Assembly (NCBI GenBank): GCA_015680685.1
Contig: MNCI01011846.1
Location: 67,760-131,759, forward strand
DNA: 64,000 nucleotides
Direction of reading: 5' to 3'
From: Gnetum montanum
Lineage: Eukaryota; Streptophyta; Gnetopsida; Gnetales; Gnetaceae
Shown one piece after another: positions 33,677-45,325 of the stretch (positions are counted from its first letter, which is position 1; each line of letters starts with the position of its first letter). Below the pieces are notes generated by a model. The model searched no databases, was not told the DNA's origin, and saw nothing but the letters and a program-made list of their open reading frames with translations. A program made the position numbers and the translations under genes.

Positions 33677-34984
33677 ATAAATCACATGTTTATAATTAAT
33701 TAATTATCCTTTGAACTTAATGAATATTTCCCAATTTTCCTTGTTGAGTGATGATCTTTCCATATGGTTATGATTTGTCTCATAGTGGTAGAGTTAGGAT
33801 GATATAATGTGATATCATTGAAAGTGATATGGATGTGGTTTAGAATCTTGATAAATAGATATGTTGGTTATCTTAACCATGTTCTACGTAAAGGATCCAT
33901 TACGAACATGGTAAGATACCTCAAGTCTCAATGTTTGCATTTTCTTCTTATGTCAATACACCTCACTACTATGTGCAATTATGAATTTGAGGGTTTTGTT
34001 GAATATAGTATAGGATTTTAATAATGATAGTTGCATGAGAATTAAAACATAAGTTTGAACAACATTCAATTTTCTAGATGTCCATAGACATCTTGTGAAA
34101 TGGTTATACAAGGGCATTTTAGGTAGAAGCTTGCTATGGGGAGGACATACTTGTATAACTCTCAATAATCTAGTCCATGGACTATCTTCACAATCTTGAA
34201 ATATGAAGCACTACTATCTTTACCTTTGTGCATCATTAGTTAATCATTTCTCCTCAATTTTGATTGAATTCTATGTTAAAATTCTTCAAAAACCCCAAAT
34301 TTAAATCTTCAAATTAAACCTAATCTTCATTTCAAATCCTTTGTTAAGCCTTATTGACTTCTATAATTAGTGTCTTAGTCTCTTTTATGATTCAAGAGCT
34401 TTTGAATGATCCAATCCTACCTTTGAAACTCCCCTAGAATCATTAGGAATTACCTTAACTAGTCACATTGGTGTTGCAATGTTGATGCAATGAGCTATGT
34501 GGAAGTAGCTCTATTGACACATCAACATTAATGTGGTACAAAAACACTTTTAAAATGTGCTTTTTGTTAGTCAAAGTTTTATCATTTCTTCATAGTGCAA
34601 AAAAAGTTTTTATAATTTTTTAAAGCTCAAGGCCTTCTACAATTGATATCTTGCGATTTAGACTTCCAATTTCATTTATTCAAAAATTTAAGAGCTCCCA
34701 AAGTTGAGTACTACATTAAGGGAGTGCTTAAACTGCAATTTAAAAACATTTTAAAATCCTAGTTTTGAACACCTAAGGTAACTAATGCTAAAAATAACTA
34801 AAAATAATTTTAAAAATAAGATAATTTAATGATCTTAACATCTTTAGAGTTGCAAGGCACAATCATCCAAGGGTTTAAATATAAAAACAATATAAAATTA
34901 GGCTACCACCAAGGCTAATTGAAGAAAAAATTATTATAAAATATTTCAAAAAGTAACAATAGATCATTAATGTGATTACAAATT

Positions 34985-37680
34985 GCACCAAAATGAGTTT
35001 CAAAGGTAGGCAATTCATCATAGTGTTAGTAGGAAATAGATATTGAAAGATAAGTGAGGGTGTGAATGTGAACAAGCACAAGAGCAAGAAGCCACACATG
35101 TAACATGACTCTTGAGCAATTAATAGGAGAAGGAGTCTATGAGGCAGGTTCCTACAACATGCATAGGCCAATCCACCTAGGATGAGGTACCTCAACCAAG
35201 ATCAAATTTGAAGGTGACCCTCATATAGGCATGCTTAGAAGAGAGTAAGACAAAGAAAATTCAAAGTGCTATTTTGTAGGAACCCAATTTGAGATCCTTA
35301 TTAGAGTTATAAGCATTCCCTCTCTGTCCCACTATTTCTACCAATGGAAAATGGTACTTTGGTGAAATGTATCTTTTCTAAAACAATTACCAAAAAGATG
35401 ATATTGTAAAAATTAAGGATATTATCATTTTATACTTAATTAATGTAATTATAGAAGCCCTAGGGATCCCTAATCTCAACAAATAAGTTATAGATGTGTT
35501 CACCAAATTAGACACAAAGATGAAAAAAGAGAGCTTAAAAAATTAACATGAAAGAGTTTAGTGATCTTACCCAAGGAAAAAAGATCTATTTCATTGATCA
35601 CCTCATACCACATCAATCCTATGGTGTGATCAAAAAACTTTACATTTATTTTTGCAAGGACATGAACTATACTTAGTGGAAAGTTTCTAGTTAATCTATT
35701 CCAATTAATCTTTTTGGAGATTGAGAAGACGTTTAAAGAAAATGAGAAAGATAGGAAGATTCTTTCTTATGTCTCATTAGAAAACTTTGTTGATACAGAT
35801 GGATTTCCCGCTATGCAAATGATATCCTTTGGAGAGCACCCATTACATTTTAGAAAAAAATGACAAAAGATGAGCCACCTCTAAGGCTTCAAGAGGATGC
35901 CCCATAATAAGTACTAGAGTAGTAGTAGAACACGTAGGTGTTGGATTAGAAGTGTACTAGTTTCAATCCATCAAGCACTTGCTAGAAGTGATGGAGATTA
36001 TCACCTTGTTTAACTAGGAGGTTAGTAACATGATTATTTTTCTAATTTGTTCATAAATCAAAGAATCCATACGACTATCCAAATAAGCCCCATAATAGGA
36101 GTTGTAGTTATAGTATCCACAGAATAATATCTTAAAATATTGGGCAATGATGCAAATTTCTTAATTATGATGAAGCAAGGGGATGGGGCCACTATGATAA
36201 TCATGCCACACAAAGGATAAAAAAATTGATATGGAGGTGGTGGAAATTTTATAGGTGAAGCACAAAAGGTCCTTGAAACATCATTACCCAATTTTATTAT
36301 AATGGAAAACATTCTGATGTCTACAAGGATTGGGTCAAGGGATACAAAAACAATGTGTAGTCCAACATGAGAAAGTGTTGGACAGATTAGTGGAAAATGG
36401 CTCAATGATATTAAGTACCTTTAATATTTCTAAAGATATTATATCTACTTAGGTTGAGCCCATCAAGATGAAGGAAAATTTAGTCATTTCAGAGGTCCAA
36501 CTACAATAGGTAGAGTTAATCAATTAGCAACTATGAGAGGAAGCCACACAAATTCATGCCCAATTGTCTAACCTAATCATTCCCTAGCTTTGCCTCACAA
36601 GGAATGAAACATTTAATCCACTAAAGGTTAAGTAGTGGGAGGTAGTGATTGAGAAGGAGAAATTCATGGGGGATACATCCCTATTTAGAGCACTAGTTAA
36701 TAGGCTCAACAAGAACATCATCACGCTAGCAAAGAAAAATAAAGATCTAGCCAAAGAAAAGGAGAGTTTGCTAACTACTAAAAAAGATAAAAATGAATGA
36801 AAGATTACCTCAAGAAATTATAGGATCATTTAGCCCAAGCTAATGTAGACATGCACAAAATGGTAACAAGAAATACAAACCTTTTAATAGAGGAATATAG
36901 GAAAATTATGTAAAATTTCGCAATTAAGATTGTCACATGGAAGAATGAGGTCAAAAAAGATGAGAGGATCAAAAATAATTATATGCAAAAGGTGGACCTT
37001 CAAAAATAAATTAATGAAAAGGAGATCTGATTGGCCAAGGTCAATCTAAATGCCACCCTTTAGTAGATTCCATGTGATATATGGCAACCTATCTTTAATG
37101 GTTTCAAGACCTACAATTAGACAAAGATTAAGATGAAGGATTTGTAAATTGACGAGATGATACAATACATGGATTTGGCCAATTTGCAATATGCAAATCA
37201 ATACTGTTAACTACTAGTAGATCTTGTAGCAAATTGGAGAAACAAGTGGCCACCTCATTCATATTATATGAGAATGAGCACAGGCTTCACTGTACAATTT
37301 ACAAAGGTGGAGCTTAAGGTTTTTTAGGTTAAATTCATATATCAAAGAGATGTGGTAGAGAACTTAACTAAGAGAATGGTAGACTACCAAGAACTTAAGA
37401 AAATAATGAAAATGTTTGACATTGAAAATAAATATTTTGTAACTTCGTTTGTTAATAGATAAAATGTTTCTAACTTTGTTCTATCTTTAGAAAGTGTCTT
37501 GTAATAGCAACTCTAGGTAAAATTTCCTCGACAATTAATAATTCCAAGATGAAAGAGGAGAAGATGCAAGCCTTGATAGAGGCATTCAAGATAAAGAGCA
37601 CAATAGTAGAAGTAGTGGATTAGTTGCAAGACCTACTAAGACATGAGATTCCACTACCACTAGGCACTAGTTAAGGCATA
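34985..37680 (+). pseudogene. ORF3 of element Q
   Basis: It is colinear with ORF3 of C. The expected start context AGATGGCACC reads AAATTGCACC at about 34985, so the ATG is lost. The middle section encodes a charged, Lys/Glu-rich region (about 36620-37050) with heptad-like character, consistent with a coiled coil. Stops are frequent. About 200 bp of 3' noncoding sequence separates it from the polypurine tract (37871-37883, AACCATGGTGTA). Confidence 0.58.
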
Positions 37681-37883
37681 GCCTTGATCATTTTTGTAAT
37701 TTTTGCATAGATTTTGTAAGGACCAATGTATCCAAATTTTTCTATTTCACAAACTATTAATCACTCAAATAAATTTTGTAATGCAACACTTGAATTTAAG
37801 TTAAGTTATGTCAAGTCACTTAGTTGAGTATACGCCTACATTTTGTTTAACTTAATAATAAGTTTTTAGTTAACCATGGTGTA

Positions 37884-38845
37884 TGGTGAATAATAAATCA
37901 ATAGACTATGTTAATATGTCAACATCAACATAGGGAAGGCTATGTCAACACATTAGAATTGATGTAGTAATCAATCTTGCATATATAAACATGTCACCTT
38001 CTACATTTATTAGACCATTTGATCGTTAGTGTAGCAAAACTCTTGTAATTTGAAATTGTAGAAGTTAGAAGTAGTCAGCAAGTACCTGCAGCATGAAATT
38101 GAGTTAATTGATGAAGTCTTATTCAAGTGATCTTATACTTGAATACAATTTCATGATGGCAATAAGATTAAGATTAATTCACTTATATTGTAATACTTTG
38201 ACTTAGTCTAATATTTTTTATATGTAATTTATTTTTATTATTATTTCCTTTCATGCATTTAATTAATGTTTTAATTTAAAGTACATGTTAATAATGTAGA
38301 ATAAGTAACAAACTATGAGCATAAATATGCTATTGTTTAGTATGCCTAGTAGTGGATACTTGGTAATCCAACAATGATAGCATAAATTCAAGATATGTAT
38401 GGTAAATTGGGAATGGCTACTCATGGCTTAGGCTTGGTTAGGTTTTATTTCCTTGTCATTATATTAATTAGTAATTTTCATTATTTTAATAATATTTTGA
38501 TTAAGTCAAAGACCTAGGTTTAAGCCTAGGGGTAGCCACTCAAAGAGGTTAGGTTTTTGCTCATCTACCAATCTTCTTGGGACCCAGCTTAGTGAGATGA
38601 GCACCATGGCTTTAGGTGATGATCCTAATAATATTTTAATCATAGTTACTACAAAATCATAATCATATGTATAAGTTATACTTAATCATATATACTAACA
38701 GTCACACCAGTATAATAGGGAAGATAATGATCTACGATCACATTTAACTATCTAGATACTCCTCTAGTCCAATCCATGGAATATAATTAGGTCACATGTG
38801 AATGCTTGTAATTTGTAGGGTTAGATGTAGAAAATTTATTTTAGG
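37884..38845 (+). repeat. 3' LTR of element Q
   Basis: It starts TGGTGAATAATAAATC after the polypurine tract. CTATGTCAACA-type dyads are followed by a TATA-like GCATATATAAAC (about 37978-37989). The end is badly eroded (GGGTTAGATGTAGAAAATT), so the right border is approximate. A 127-bp insertion lies within it. Confidence 0.7.
38499..38625. mobile_element. SINE-like 127-bp insertion with 12-bp target duplication
   Basis: The LTR of Q is interrupted here; the homologous LTR of C runs straight through. The flanks are identical 12-mers TAATAATATTTT (38487-38498 and 38626-38637). The insert contains the near-palindrome CCTAGGTTTAAGCCTAGG, resembling a tRNA-type B box in either direction, and a 9-bp inverted pair TGCTCATCT/AGATGAGCA. 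Target-duplication length and size suit a SINE, but I see no clear A box or poly(A) tail. Confidence 0.6.
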
Positions 38846-39925
38846 AATATTTCCAAATAAATATATAATTAAAACCATTTATCTTTGAATTTATTATTTT
38901 TTACATAACCCTAGGATTGTTAATTAGACTTATTACATAAAATTTAAATAATATTGAAAAATACAACTTCACTTGATAGAATTAATAACAATGCATCATG
39001 GATTCTTTCTTTGTCACTAATAATGATAAATCCTTATTAACTTTGTCACTCTAGGGGTAATTATAACTACATTTGTCATGTTATGATTTACTCATGACCA
39101 ACACTATTAAATCCAAAGGAAATTGTAATCCTATCATCATCTCAAGTTAGCTAACATTCAAGTTGTGACTTTAAACCAAAGACTATTATGAGGTCTTGAA
39201 CGCAATACTAACCAACTTGTAATCTATTAGAAAATGCAACAAAAACTCACATTGAAATTGAAATGACTAGATTAAATGAGAACTCATAACTAGATTATAG
39301 CACATGAAAAATCATAAAAAAAATTAAAATCTAGAAACATTCTATTGGATATGGTTGGAAGCTCAATCCTGTTTTCCTGAAACAATGTTCTTATGAAGTT
39401 TTAAGAAATGTTGATATAATTTTTTTATGATTGTAACTTACTTGTAAATAAATGAATACTTTGTTAAATGTTAAGTTACATTTACTCTAGTAGCCACTAG
39501 CTCAAATATTAATGAGATCTATTACTAGCTTAAAGCATAGATATTAAAAAAAAGTAAAATACAAGTGTACAAGCAACTTTCATATCAAAAGATAATCATA
39601 AGTATGAAATGTTAATTTTAAATATCTCTTTTTTAAAATACACATATTTTTTTTTGAAATAATTGAAAGATAAATGTTAATTGGTTTATCCCATTAAAAA
39701 ATAAAAATTTAGTTTAATAAATGCTAGAAGCTTTTTCATATTAGAGTGTTCAATGCCTACGAATTATCTCATTACAAAGAATATAGCAAAAATTAAATAC
39801 TATAAAGTAAATCCAAATGATTTTCAAAAAAGGTAATGAAAATTTAAATTTGAGTTTCAAACATAACATTGATTTCTCCATTTAATAAGTTTGCATTATT
39901 GTGTAGAGAAAGCAAAAAGGCTCAA
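38846..39925. other. AT-rich unassigned DNA
   Basis: About 1.1 kb of AT-rich sequence with no convincing gene and no similarity that I can see to the retrotransposon family. It may be the older host or LINE-derived background into which the plus-strand elements inserted. Confidence 0.4.
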
Positions 39926-40200
39926 CTATATAACTTTTATTTATTTTGTTAACTTTTCCAAGGCTTATGATTCTATCACTTGAGATAAAATTTGGAAGAG
40001 ATTGGATAACATTAACATTCGACAAGATCTCATTAATGTTGCTAAAAGAATCATTGAGATGGTTAGCATTCCTATTGAAGATAATCTTACTAGAGAAGGA
40101 ACAATTATTAATGGCTCAATTGAAGTTATACAAGGCTACATTTATCCTCTACCCTTTTTGGCATATTTATTTATTTCTTAAAGGAATGATCTTTAGATCT
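39926..40200 (+). pseudogene. LINE (non-LTR) reverse transcriptase fragment
   Basis: In one frame the plus strand reads FVNFSKAYDSIT, one stop, then DKIWKRLDNINIRQDL, VAKRIIEMVSIPIEDN and GSIEVIQGYIYPLPF. This follows the non-LTR RT pattern FVDFxKAFDSI...LW..L...I...L...V...QGCPLSPLLF. It differs from the Ty3-type RT of the other elements. The catalytic YADD region is absent: the fragment ends at the border with element D. Only the fingers/palm start is present, so this is a small relic of a LINE. Confidence 0.68.
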
Positions 40201-40204
40201 CTTG

Positions 40205-40479
40205 AGACTTGATGATGTACAAGCAGGCTTGAGTCAGAGTGACCTCAAGCCTAGGCACAGGTTTAGGTGCTTCTCCTCACTGAGATTTTTTTGTAGGCAC
40301 TTCTTCTTCTACAATATGTCCAAAAAATTCCACTTTGGGCTCCTCACGAAGAGGTCCCATTGCATGAGTCACCTCTTATTGTTCTTGGCCTTGTTCTTGC
40401 TGGCCCCTTCTAGCTCTAGGTCATTTCTCCCATGGTTGTGGGGCTTCTCCTTCCTATGGGTGCTTTTGTTTGGGTGCCA
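40205..40479 (-). pseudogene. ORF3 5' stub of element D
   Basis: It starts at about 40479 with MAPKQKHP, then MGPLREEPKVEFFGHIVEEE, matching the N-terminus of ORF3 in B. It runs into the LINE border at 40205 after about 90 codons. Several stops are present. It provides the clearest start codon for ORF3. Confidence 0.68.
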
Positions 40480-42560
40480 TCTATAATCACAATAGAACCA
40501 TGGATTAATAATCATTGTGTAACCTTAAAATAATTGGGATATCTTAACTCTTGAGGGTAGTTACACTTGGCCAAGCTATGATTGTGGTTAATTTAATTAA
40601 CTTAATTGTTATTTATATTTATGCTTTATCATTGATGAATCATCCCAAAGGTTGTTGGAAGGGTTAACTTTGAAAAAGTTGATGTTTATGTATGATTAAA
40701 GTGACTAACCCTTAGGGGAGTTAGAAAAAATTTTCAAAAATTGCATCGAAAACCTTAAGGTTTGTGGCCCCCATGATAAATATCTTACCTCTGGTAAGTA
40801 CAAGATCGAAAAATGGAGTGATTTGGATAATCAATTTGAAAGTTATGGACTCTAGAAGCTTTTGGGCTTTGAAAAATTACAAAAATTCCATGTGTGTTAT
40901 GAGAAAAAGAAAAAAAATTCCAAAGTGTCTAACTATTGACCATGCAACTGTTGACCATCATTGACAAGGCCTTGATGATGTAGTTGTTGACCATCATTAA
41001 CTTTTGTTGACCTTAATCAAACTTTGAAAATACAAGGAATTTTTTTGATGAAATTAGGGTCAAATGAAAGCTTAGAAGACCAAGAATAATATGAAATCAT
41101 GAGAAGAGGGTGTTGAAGTTTATAAATTTGGAAAAATGGATAGAAATTAATTTAATGGATGCATGCAATGAAAGATTAAGGAGTATTGAGTGGTTTACAC
41201 AATCAAAAATACAAAATATAAGATTGTAATGATGTCAAAGCTAAGGAACCTTAACTAATCAAGCCAAAATCTGTGCAAGTGGGTCCTCATCATAGCAAGT
41301 TCATGCCCTTTTTGCCCTTGCATAACCTCAACTAAGGAGTCCATGGGTCCCATAGTTGATTTAATGATCATGACAAGTTAACGACCAACCCAAAAGAATC
41401 CACTCAAGAATTCGAATATGTCAGATTAGGACATAGAGCATAACATAGAACCCGGTAGTGAGGTGAGTTATGGTAGCATGGATGGATGATAGAGAAGGTG
41501 GAATGGAGTTCCAAATTAAGGTCATAAGAAGTCCCTTGTGGAAGTGTGGTTAAAATGACCCGAGAAGTTCCATCCTTAGTCCAGACCAAAAGCATATGCT
41601 TATAGTGACTTTGCATCACCACTCTAAGACCAATCCACCCACTTGAGACATAAGAGTATTTCTACAAGACAACCACTATACCAAAAAGAGGAGAGAGAAG
41701 TAGTAAGTGAGAGAGAGAGGGCCTTAGTTAGAGGGGGCCTTCAGGCATAGGTGTATGTCTTTCGAGTCCCATAACCAGTGCTTGTAGCCCTTTTATTTGT
41801 CCAAGGGGTGTGCTTTGAATTCCCTTTGTTTTATTTATTTATATTAAAAATGTGAACCACACCATGTGAGGGCTTATTCATGTTAAAGGGGTGTGCTTTG
41901 AATTCCCATCGTTTTTATTATTTTTTTAATGATGGGAACCACACCATGCAACGATGTTATTTGTCTTCCTATAATTGGTGGTATGGAACAGTGAGAAGTC
42001 TAGAAAAAAAAACACTCAAGCACTCAAGCAAGAAGAAGAGTACAAAGAGTATTGAGTCCCTTTGAAGTCACACCCTTTACAAACCTTTGGATCCTTCCTA
42101 ATTTTAGAACTACCAAGGTCACTGATTAATTAAAAGTTTCTTTAATGAAAAAGGAACATCAAATTCCTAGAACAAGGAAAACCATAGAGTTCTTTGGATG
42201 GGTGGATGACGTGGACTCACTGCCTGTCCCATGAAAAATGAACCATGTCAAAGTCATCAGACATCAGAATTCAAAAATAGAAACCAGACATCGACAATCA
42301 CACATTAAGCACAAACCATCATTAGTAAAAAACAACAACAACATTGTCTCCTATGACAATAAAGTAGATTTATTAGAAAAATGAGAAAATATCACACTTA
42401 ATCAAAAAGAAACATGAGAAAAAATAAAGTAAAATATATAAGAAAGTGTCAAATAATTAAGAAAATTTAAATGTACTAAAAATTGTATAAAATTAGAAAA
42501 ATTTGAAAATAAAAAATTTGTAAAATCAAAAATGTGAAAAAAAAGGGTAGAAAAATGGAG
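40480..42560 (-). other. Pol-ORF3 spacer of element D
   Basis: No gene is visible. Dyad motifs built on TTGACC/GGTCAA and AAGGCCTTGATG are at 40935-41020, about 450 bp upstream of the ORF3 ATG. I could not find a good TATA box beside them. The region also carries two tandem repeat units (41770-41960). Confidence 0.6.
41770..41960. repeat. Spacer tandem repeat, two units (element D)
   Basis: Two units of roughly 95 bp are each built as AAGGGGTGTGCTTTGAATTC, a T-rich stretch, then GGGAACCACACCATG or GTGAACCACACCATG. TTCCCATC and GATGGGAA can pair across each unit. B has one unit at 13990-14085; E has more, beside the assembly gap. Confidence 0.75.
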
Positions 42561-42639
42561 AGGTCATGGTAATGGTTAGCATGATAGCCATTTGCCCCAT
42601 GATTGAGTTGGAAGGAGGAGATTCGAAAAATAGAACGTG

Positions 42640-43790
42640 GGTGTCCATCAGGTGAGGCAGTATTTACACTAGCCAATCTTGATTTTAGGAAAGGTTTAAT
42701 TTGTTGGATATTGACTAGTTGCTTTTTATTTAGGCTCTCAGGTTTGTAAATTATCATGGCCCCAGAGGGAAAGGTTTGATCAATTATATAAGGTCCCTCC
42801 CACAATGTTTGAAATTTTGCCTTTTGAGGTACATGTGTGGGATTCCAGTAGAGGACCTTATTTCTTGGTTAAAACCTTACTTTCCTAATTCTAAGGCCAT
42901 GGTGTTGCTTACTAAATGCCTTGTTCACCTCATTCAAAGATAGGGCCACTAAGTAATATTATTCTAGTAGATTTAGATTGATCATTCTCTCCTTTTGTGC
43001 TAAACTTAGGTCAAGATTTAGTTCACAGGCCGTTGAGAGTCTACGAAGCTTAGATTGAATTAGGAGTGTTGGAAGTTTTCTATATACTAACTCATAGGGA
43101 GAATATCCAATAGGAAGTTTCCAAGTTGATTGGTAAGCCAGAGAACATCATTAAGTTTTGTGCTCCAATCCTTCCTATATTTGCTAATGGTTCACGTTAA
43201 TATTTTTGTAATCTCCCGATTGGTTGCCTATGCTTGATTGTTGGCTTGGGGGTGGTAAGGTGTTGTTAATTTATGTTCTACCCCCAAGTTTTGCATTAAT
43301 TTTCTAAATGTGGCACCTATAAAATGAGTTCCATTATTAGAAATTAGTAAGCATAGCACCTCAAACCTATTGGTAATATGTTTTTGTATAAATCTAGCGA
43401 TAGTGGATGATGTGCAATCTGTAATGACTATGGCTTCAGTCCATTTTTTGAATTATTCAACAGCTACTATAATATAGACTTTCCCATTAGACATGGGTGT
43501 GATGGAACCCATGAAGTCAATGCCCCATATGTCGAAAGGTTCTAGTGGTTGAATCCACTATTGAGGAGCTTCCATATGAGCAGTCATCTCCCCATCATGT
43601 TGACAACGTTCACAAGGCTTGAGAAACTAGTGGGCATCCCTAAAGATTGTGGGCCAATAGTATCCTGCCATCAAGATTTTTATGGCTATGTGTCTCCCTG
43701 CATAGTGGCCTTCGCACAGACCTTCATGAGCATCCTAGAGAACGCATAGTTGATCTTCGTCAAGGACACACTAATAGATTAGGCCATCAA
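42640..43790 (-). pseudogene. Integrase of element D
   Basis: The zinc region shows DAHEGLCEGHYAG and PCERCQHDGEM, so the HHCC residues are kept. The core has WGIDFMGSITPMSNGK with the first Asp intact. The second site reads SNNGTHF where SDNGTHF is expected, and the third Glu is replaced by a stop (NQA-stop-ATNRE). The C-terminal GPY module is MWEGPYIIDQTFPSGAMIIY (about 42800). No chromodomain follows. It is catalytically dead by these changes. Confidence 0.8.
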
Positions 43791-44430
43791 CACACACCTT
43801 GTAAAGGTGTCTATTAATTTCCATGAAGTATTTGACCTGATGAAGAAATTGTTGCTTTTTCCTAAAATCCAAGTCTTGTGACATCTCTTGAGTGAGAAGA
43901 TATCTGAGGATGCCATTATACCATATTGCATTTTCAGGCATTTTCTCATTTATTGCTCCAATAAATAGGAGTTCATCTGGAAATTGATCAAAGAGCAGGC
44001 TCTCCTTCTCTTTGTTATCCCATCTTAAGCAAGAAAGATGGTCAGTGATCACATTCTCGGTTTCTTTTTGATCTACCATAGTAAGATCGAATTTCTGCAA
44101 GATCACAACCCATTGTATAACATGAGGGCTTATCGTTGGCTTATTCATAAGGAAGCAAATTGCACTATGGTTTGTATGTACAAATACTTTGTAACCTAGC
44201 ACATAATGTCTAAACTTTTCTAGTGCATACACCACTGCCATTAATTCTTTTTCCATGGTGGTGTAATTTAATTGTGCCCCATAATGCTTCAACTCACACA
44301 ATGGATATAATATGAATGTTTCTTATCGTCCATTTGTGTGAGCATGGCTCCCAAATCATAGTTAGATGCATCTATCATGATATGGAATGGTTTGGACCAA
44401 TTTGGTGCTTGTAGGATTGGTGTTTCTATG
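43791..44430 (-). pseudogene. RNase H of element D
   Basis: A 176-residue open stretch (44301-43771) contains NYTTMEKELMAVVYALEKFR, YKVFVHTNHSAICFLMNK and VITDHLSCL. Upstream, near 44390, is MIDASNYDLGAML with the first catalytic Asp. The Glu in MEKEL is kept, but the YTDH-type motif reads HTNH, losing an Asp. E has the same HTNH, while B keeps HTDH. The open frame continues to the integrase N-terminus, showing the polyprotein order. Confidence 0.82.
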
Positions 44431-45320
44431 AGTTTCTCTTTTAATTATTGAAATGCGTTTTCACATTCCTTGGTCCAAATGAATGGTGCATCTTTCTTTA
44501 TAAGTTTTATCGACAATTTTGCAATCTTAGAGAAATTCTTAATAAAGAATTGGTAGTAACTAGTGTGTCCAAGGAATGACCAAACATCTTTAATGGTTTT
44601 TGGTTGGCGTGTTATTCCTTAGATGACCCTTATTTTCTCTAGGTCTACTGTATTCCCTTTTTGCGAAATTCAATGCCCTAGAAAAATGCCTTCTTGGACC
44701 ATGAGATGGCTGTTTTGCCAATTAAGCCATAGGTTTGTCTCAACACATCTCTTTAGTACTTGCTCAAGTTGGTCCAAGGCTTGATCAAATGTAGCTTTGT
44801 AGGCAGAGAAGTCATCCATGAAAACTTCAACACCACTACCAATTTGTTGTTGAAAGATACTAAGGATCAAGCATTGAAATGTTGTAGGGGCATTGCATAG
44901 GCCAAATGGCATCTTACAATATGTAAAAGTCCCCCAGGGACTCATGAATGTTGTCTTGGCTTAGTCTTCTAGTGCAATTTGGATTTGGTTATGACCATTA
45001 TAACCATCCAAGAAACTATAATAACAATGCTTGAATATGGCGTCTAATACTTGATCCACAAATGGCAAAGGAAAGTGATCCTTAAATGTTGTCGTATTTA
45101 ACAACCTAAAGTCAATGCAAACCCACCATTTACCATCCTTATTTGGTAAAATTATGAGTGGGCTAACCCACTCACTATTTGCAATTAGATAGATAAACCC
45201 TAACGTGAGGAGTTGCTCTATCTTTTCCCTAACGATTTGCTTTAATTTGGGGTTTAACTACCTCTGCGAATACCTTATAGGATTCATGGCCGAGTCAGTG
45301 TAGATGTAGTGCTGGCCTTT
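44431..45320 (-). pseudogene. Reverse transcriptase of element D
   Basis: Conserved blocks are SFLGWL-like remains of FLDGYNGHNQIQIALED near 45010, MSPWGTFTYCKMPFGLCNAP (44945 onward), TTFQCLILSIFQQQIG and VEVFMDDFSAYKATF. The catalytic FMDD is intact, unlike B, C and E. An open 91-residue stretch spans 44945-44670. The N-terminal part is truncated by the deletion near 45325 that joins RT to the gag linker and removes protease. Confidence 0.82.
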
Positions 45321-45325
45321 GAAGG

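Larger units (their letters stand above)
33690..38845 (+). mobile_element. Element Q: 3' half only (spacer, ORF3, LTR)
   Basis: Immediately after C's LTR the sequence enters the pol-ORF3 spacer of another old copy, without primer site, gag or pol. The spacer (33690-34984) contains TGAGTGATGATCTTTCCATA near 33745 and a dyad cluster at 34465-34535. ORF3, the polypurine tract and an LTR follow. Q differs from C throughout, so it is a separate insertion and not a recent tandem duplication. Confidence 0.72.

Noticed and set aside
34875-35195. Hydrophobic minus-strand open frame that could be a membrane protein
   Set aside because: It is antisense to ORF3 of Q and hydrophobic only because of AT-rich composition. 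There is no homologous frame in C or B.
33690-38845. Q as a tandem duplication of the 3' half of C
   Set aside because: Spacer, ORF3 and LTR of C and Q differ throughout by roughly as much as either differs from P, so they are separate old insertions.
39946-40212. 88-residue open frame on the plus strand
   Set aside because: It is a shifted reading of the LINE RT relic. The neighbouring frame shows FVNFSKAYDSI and QGYIYPLPF, which fit the non-LTR RT pattern.
42640-42805. Chromodomain after integrase
   Set aside because: The GPY module is followed by a short conserved tail and then noncoding spacer. No chromodomain motif is visible in B, D or E.
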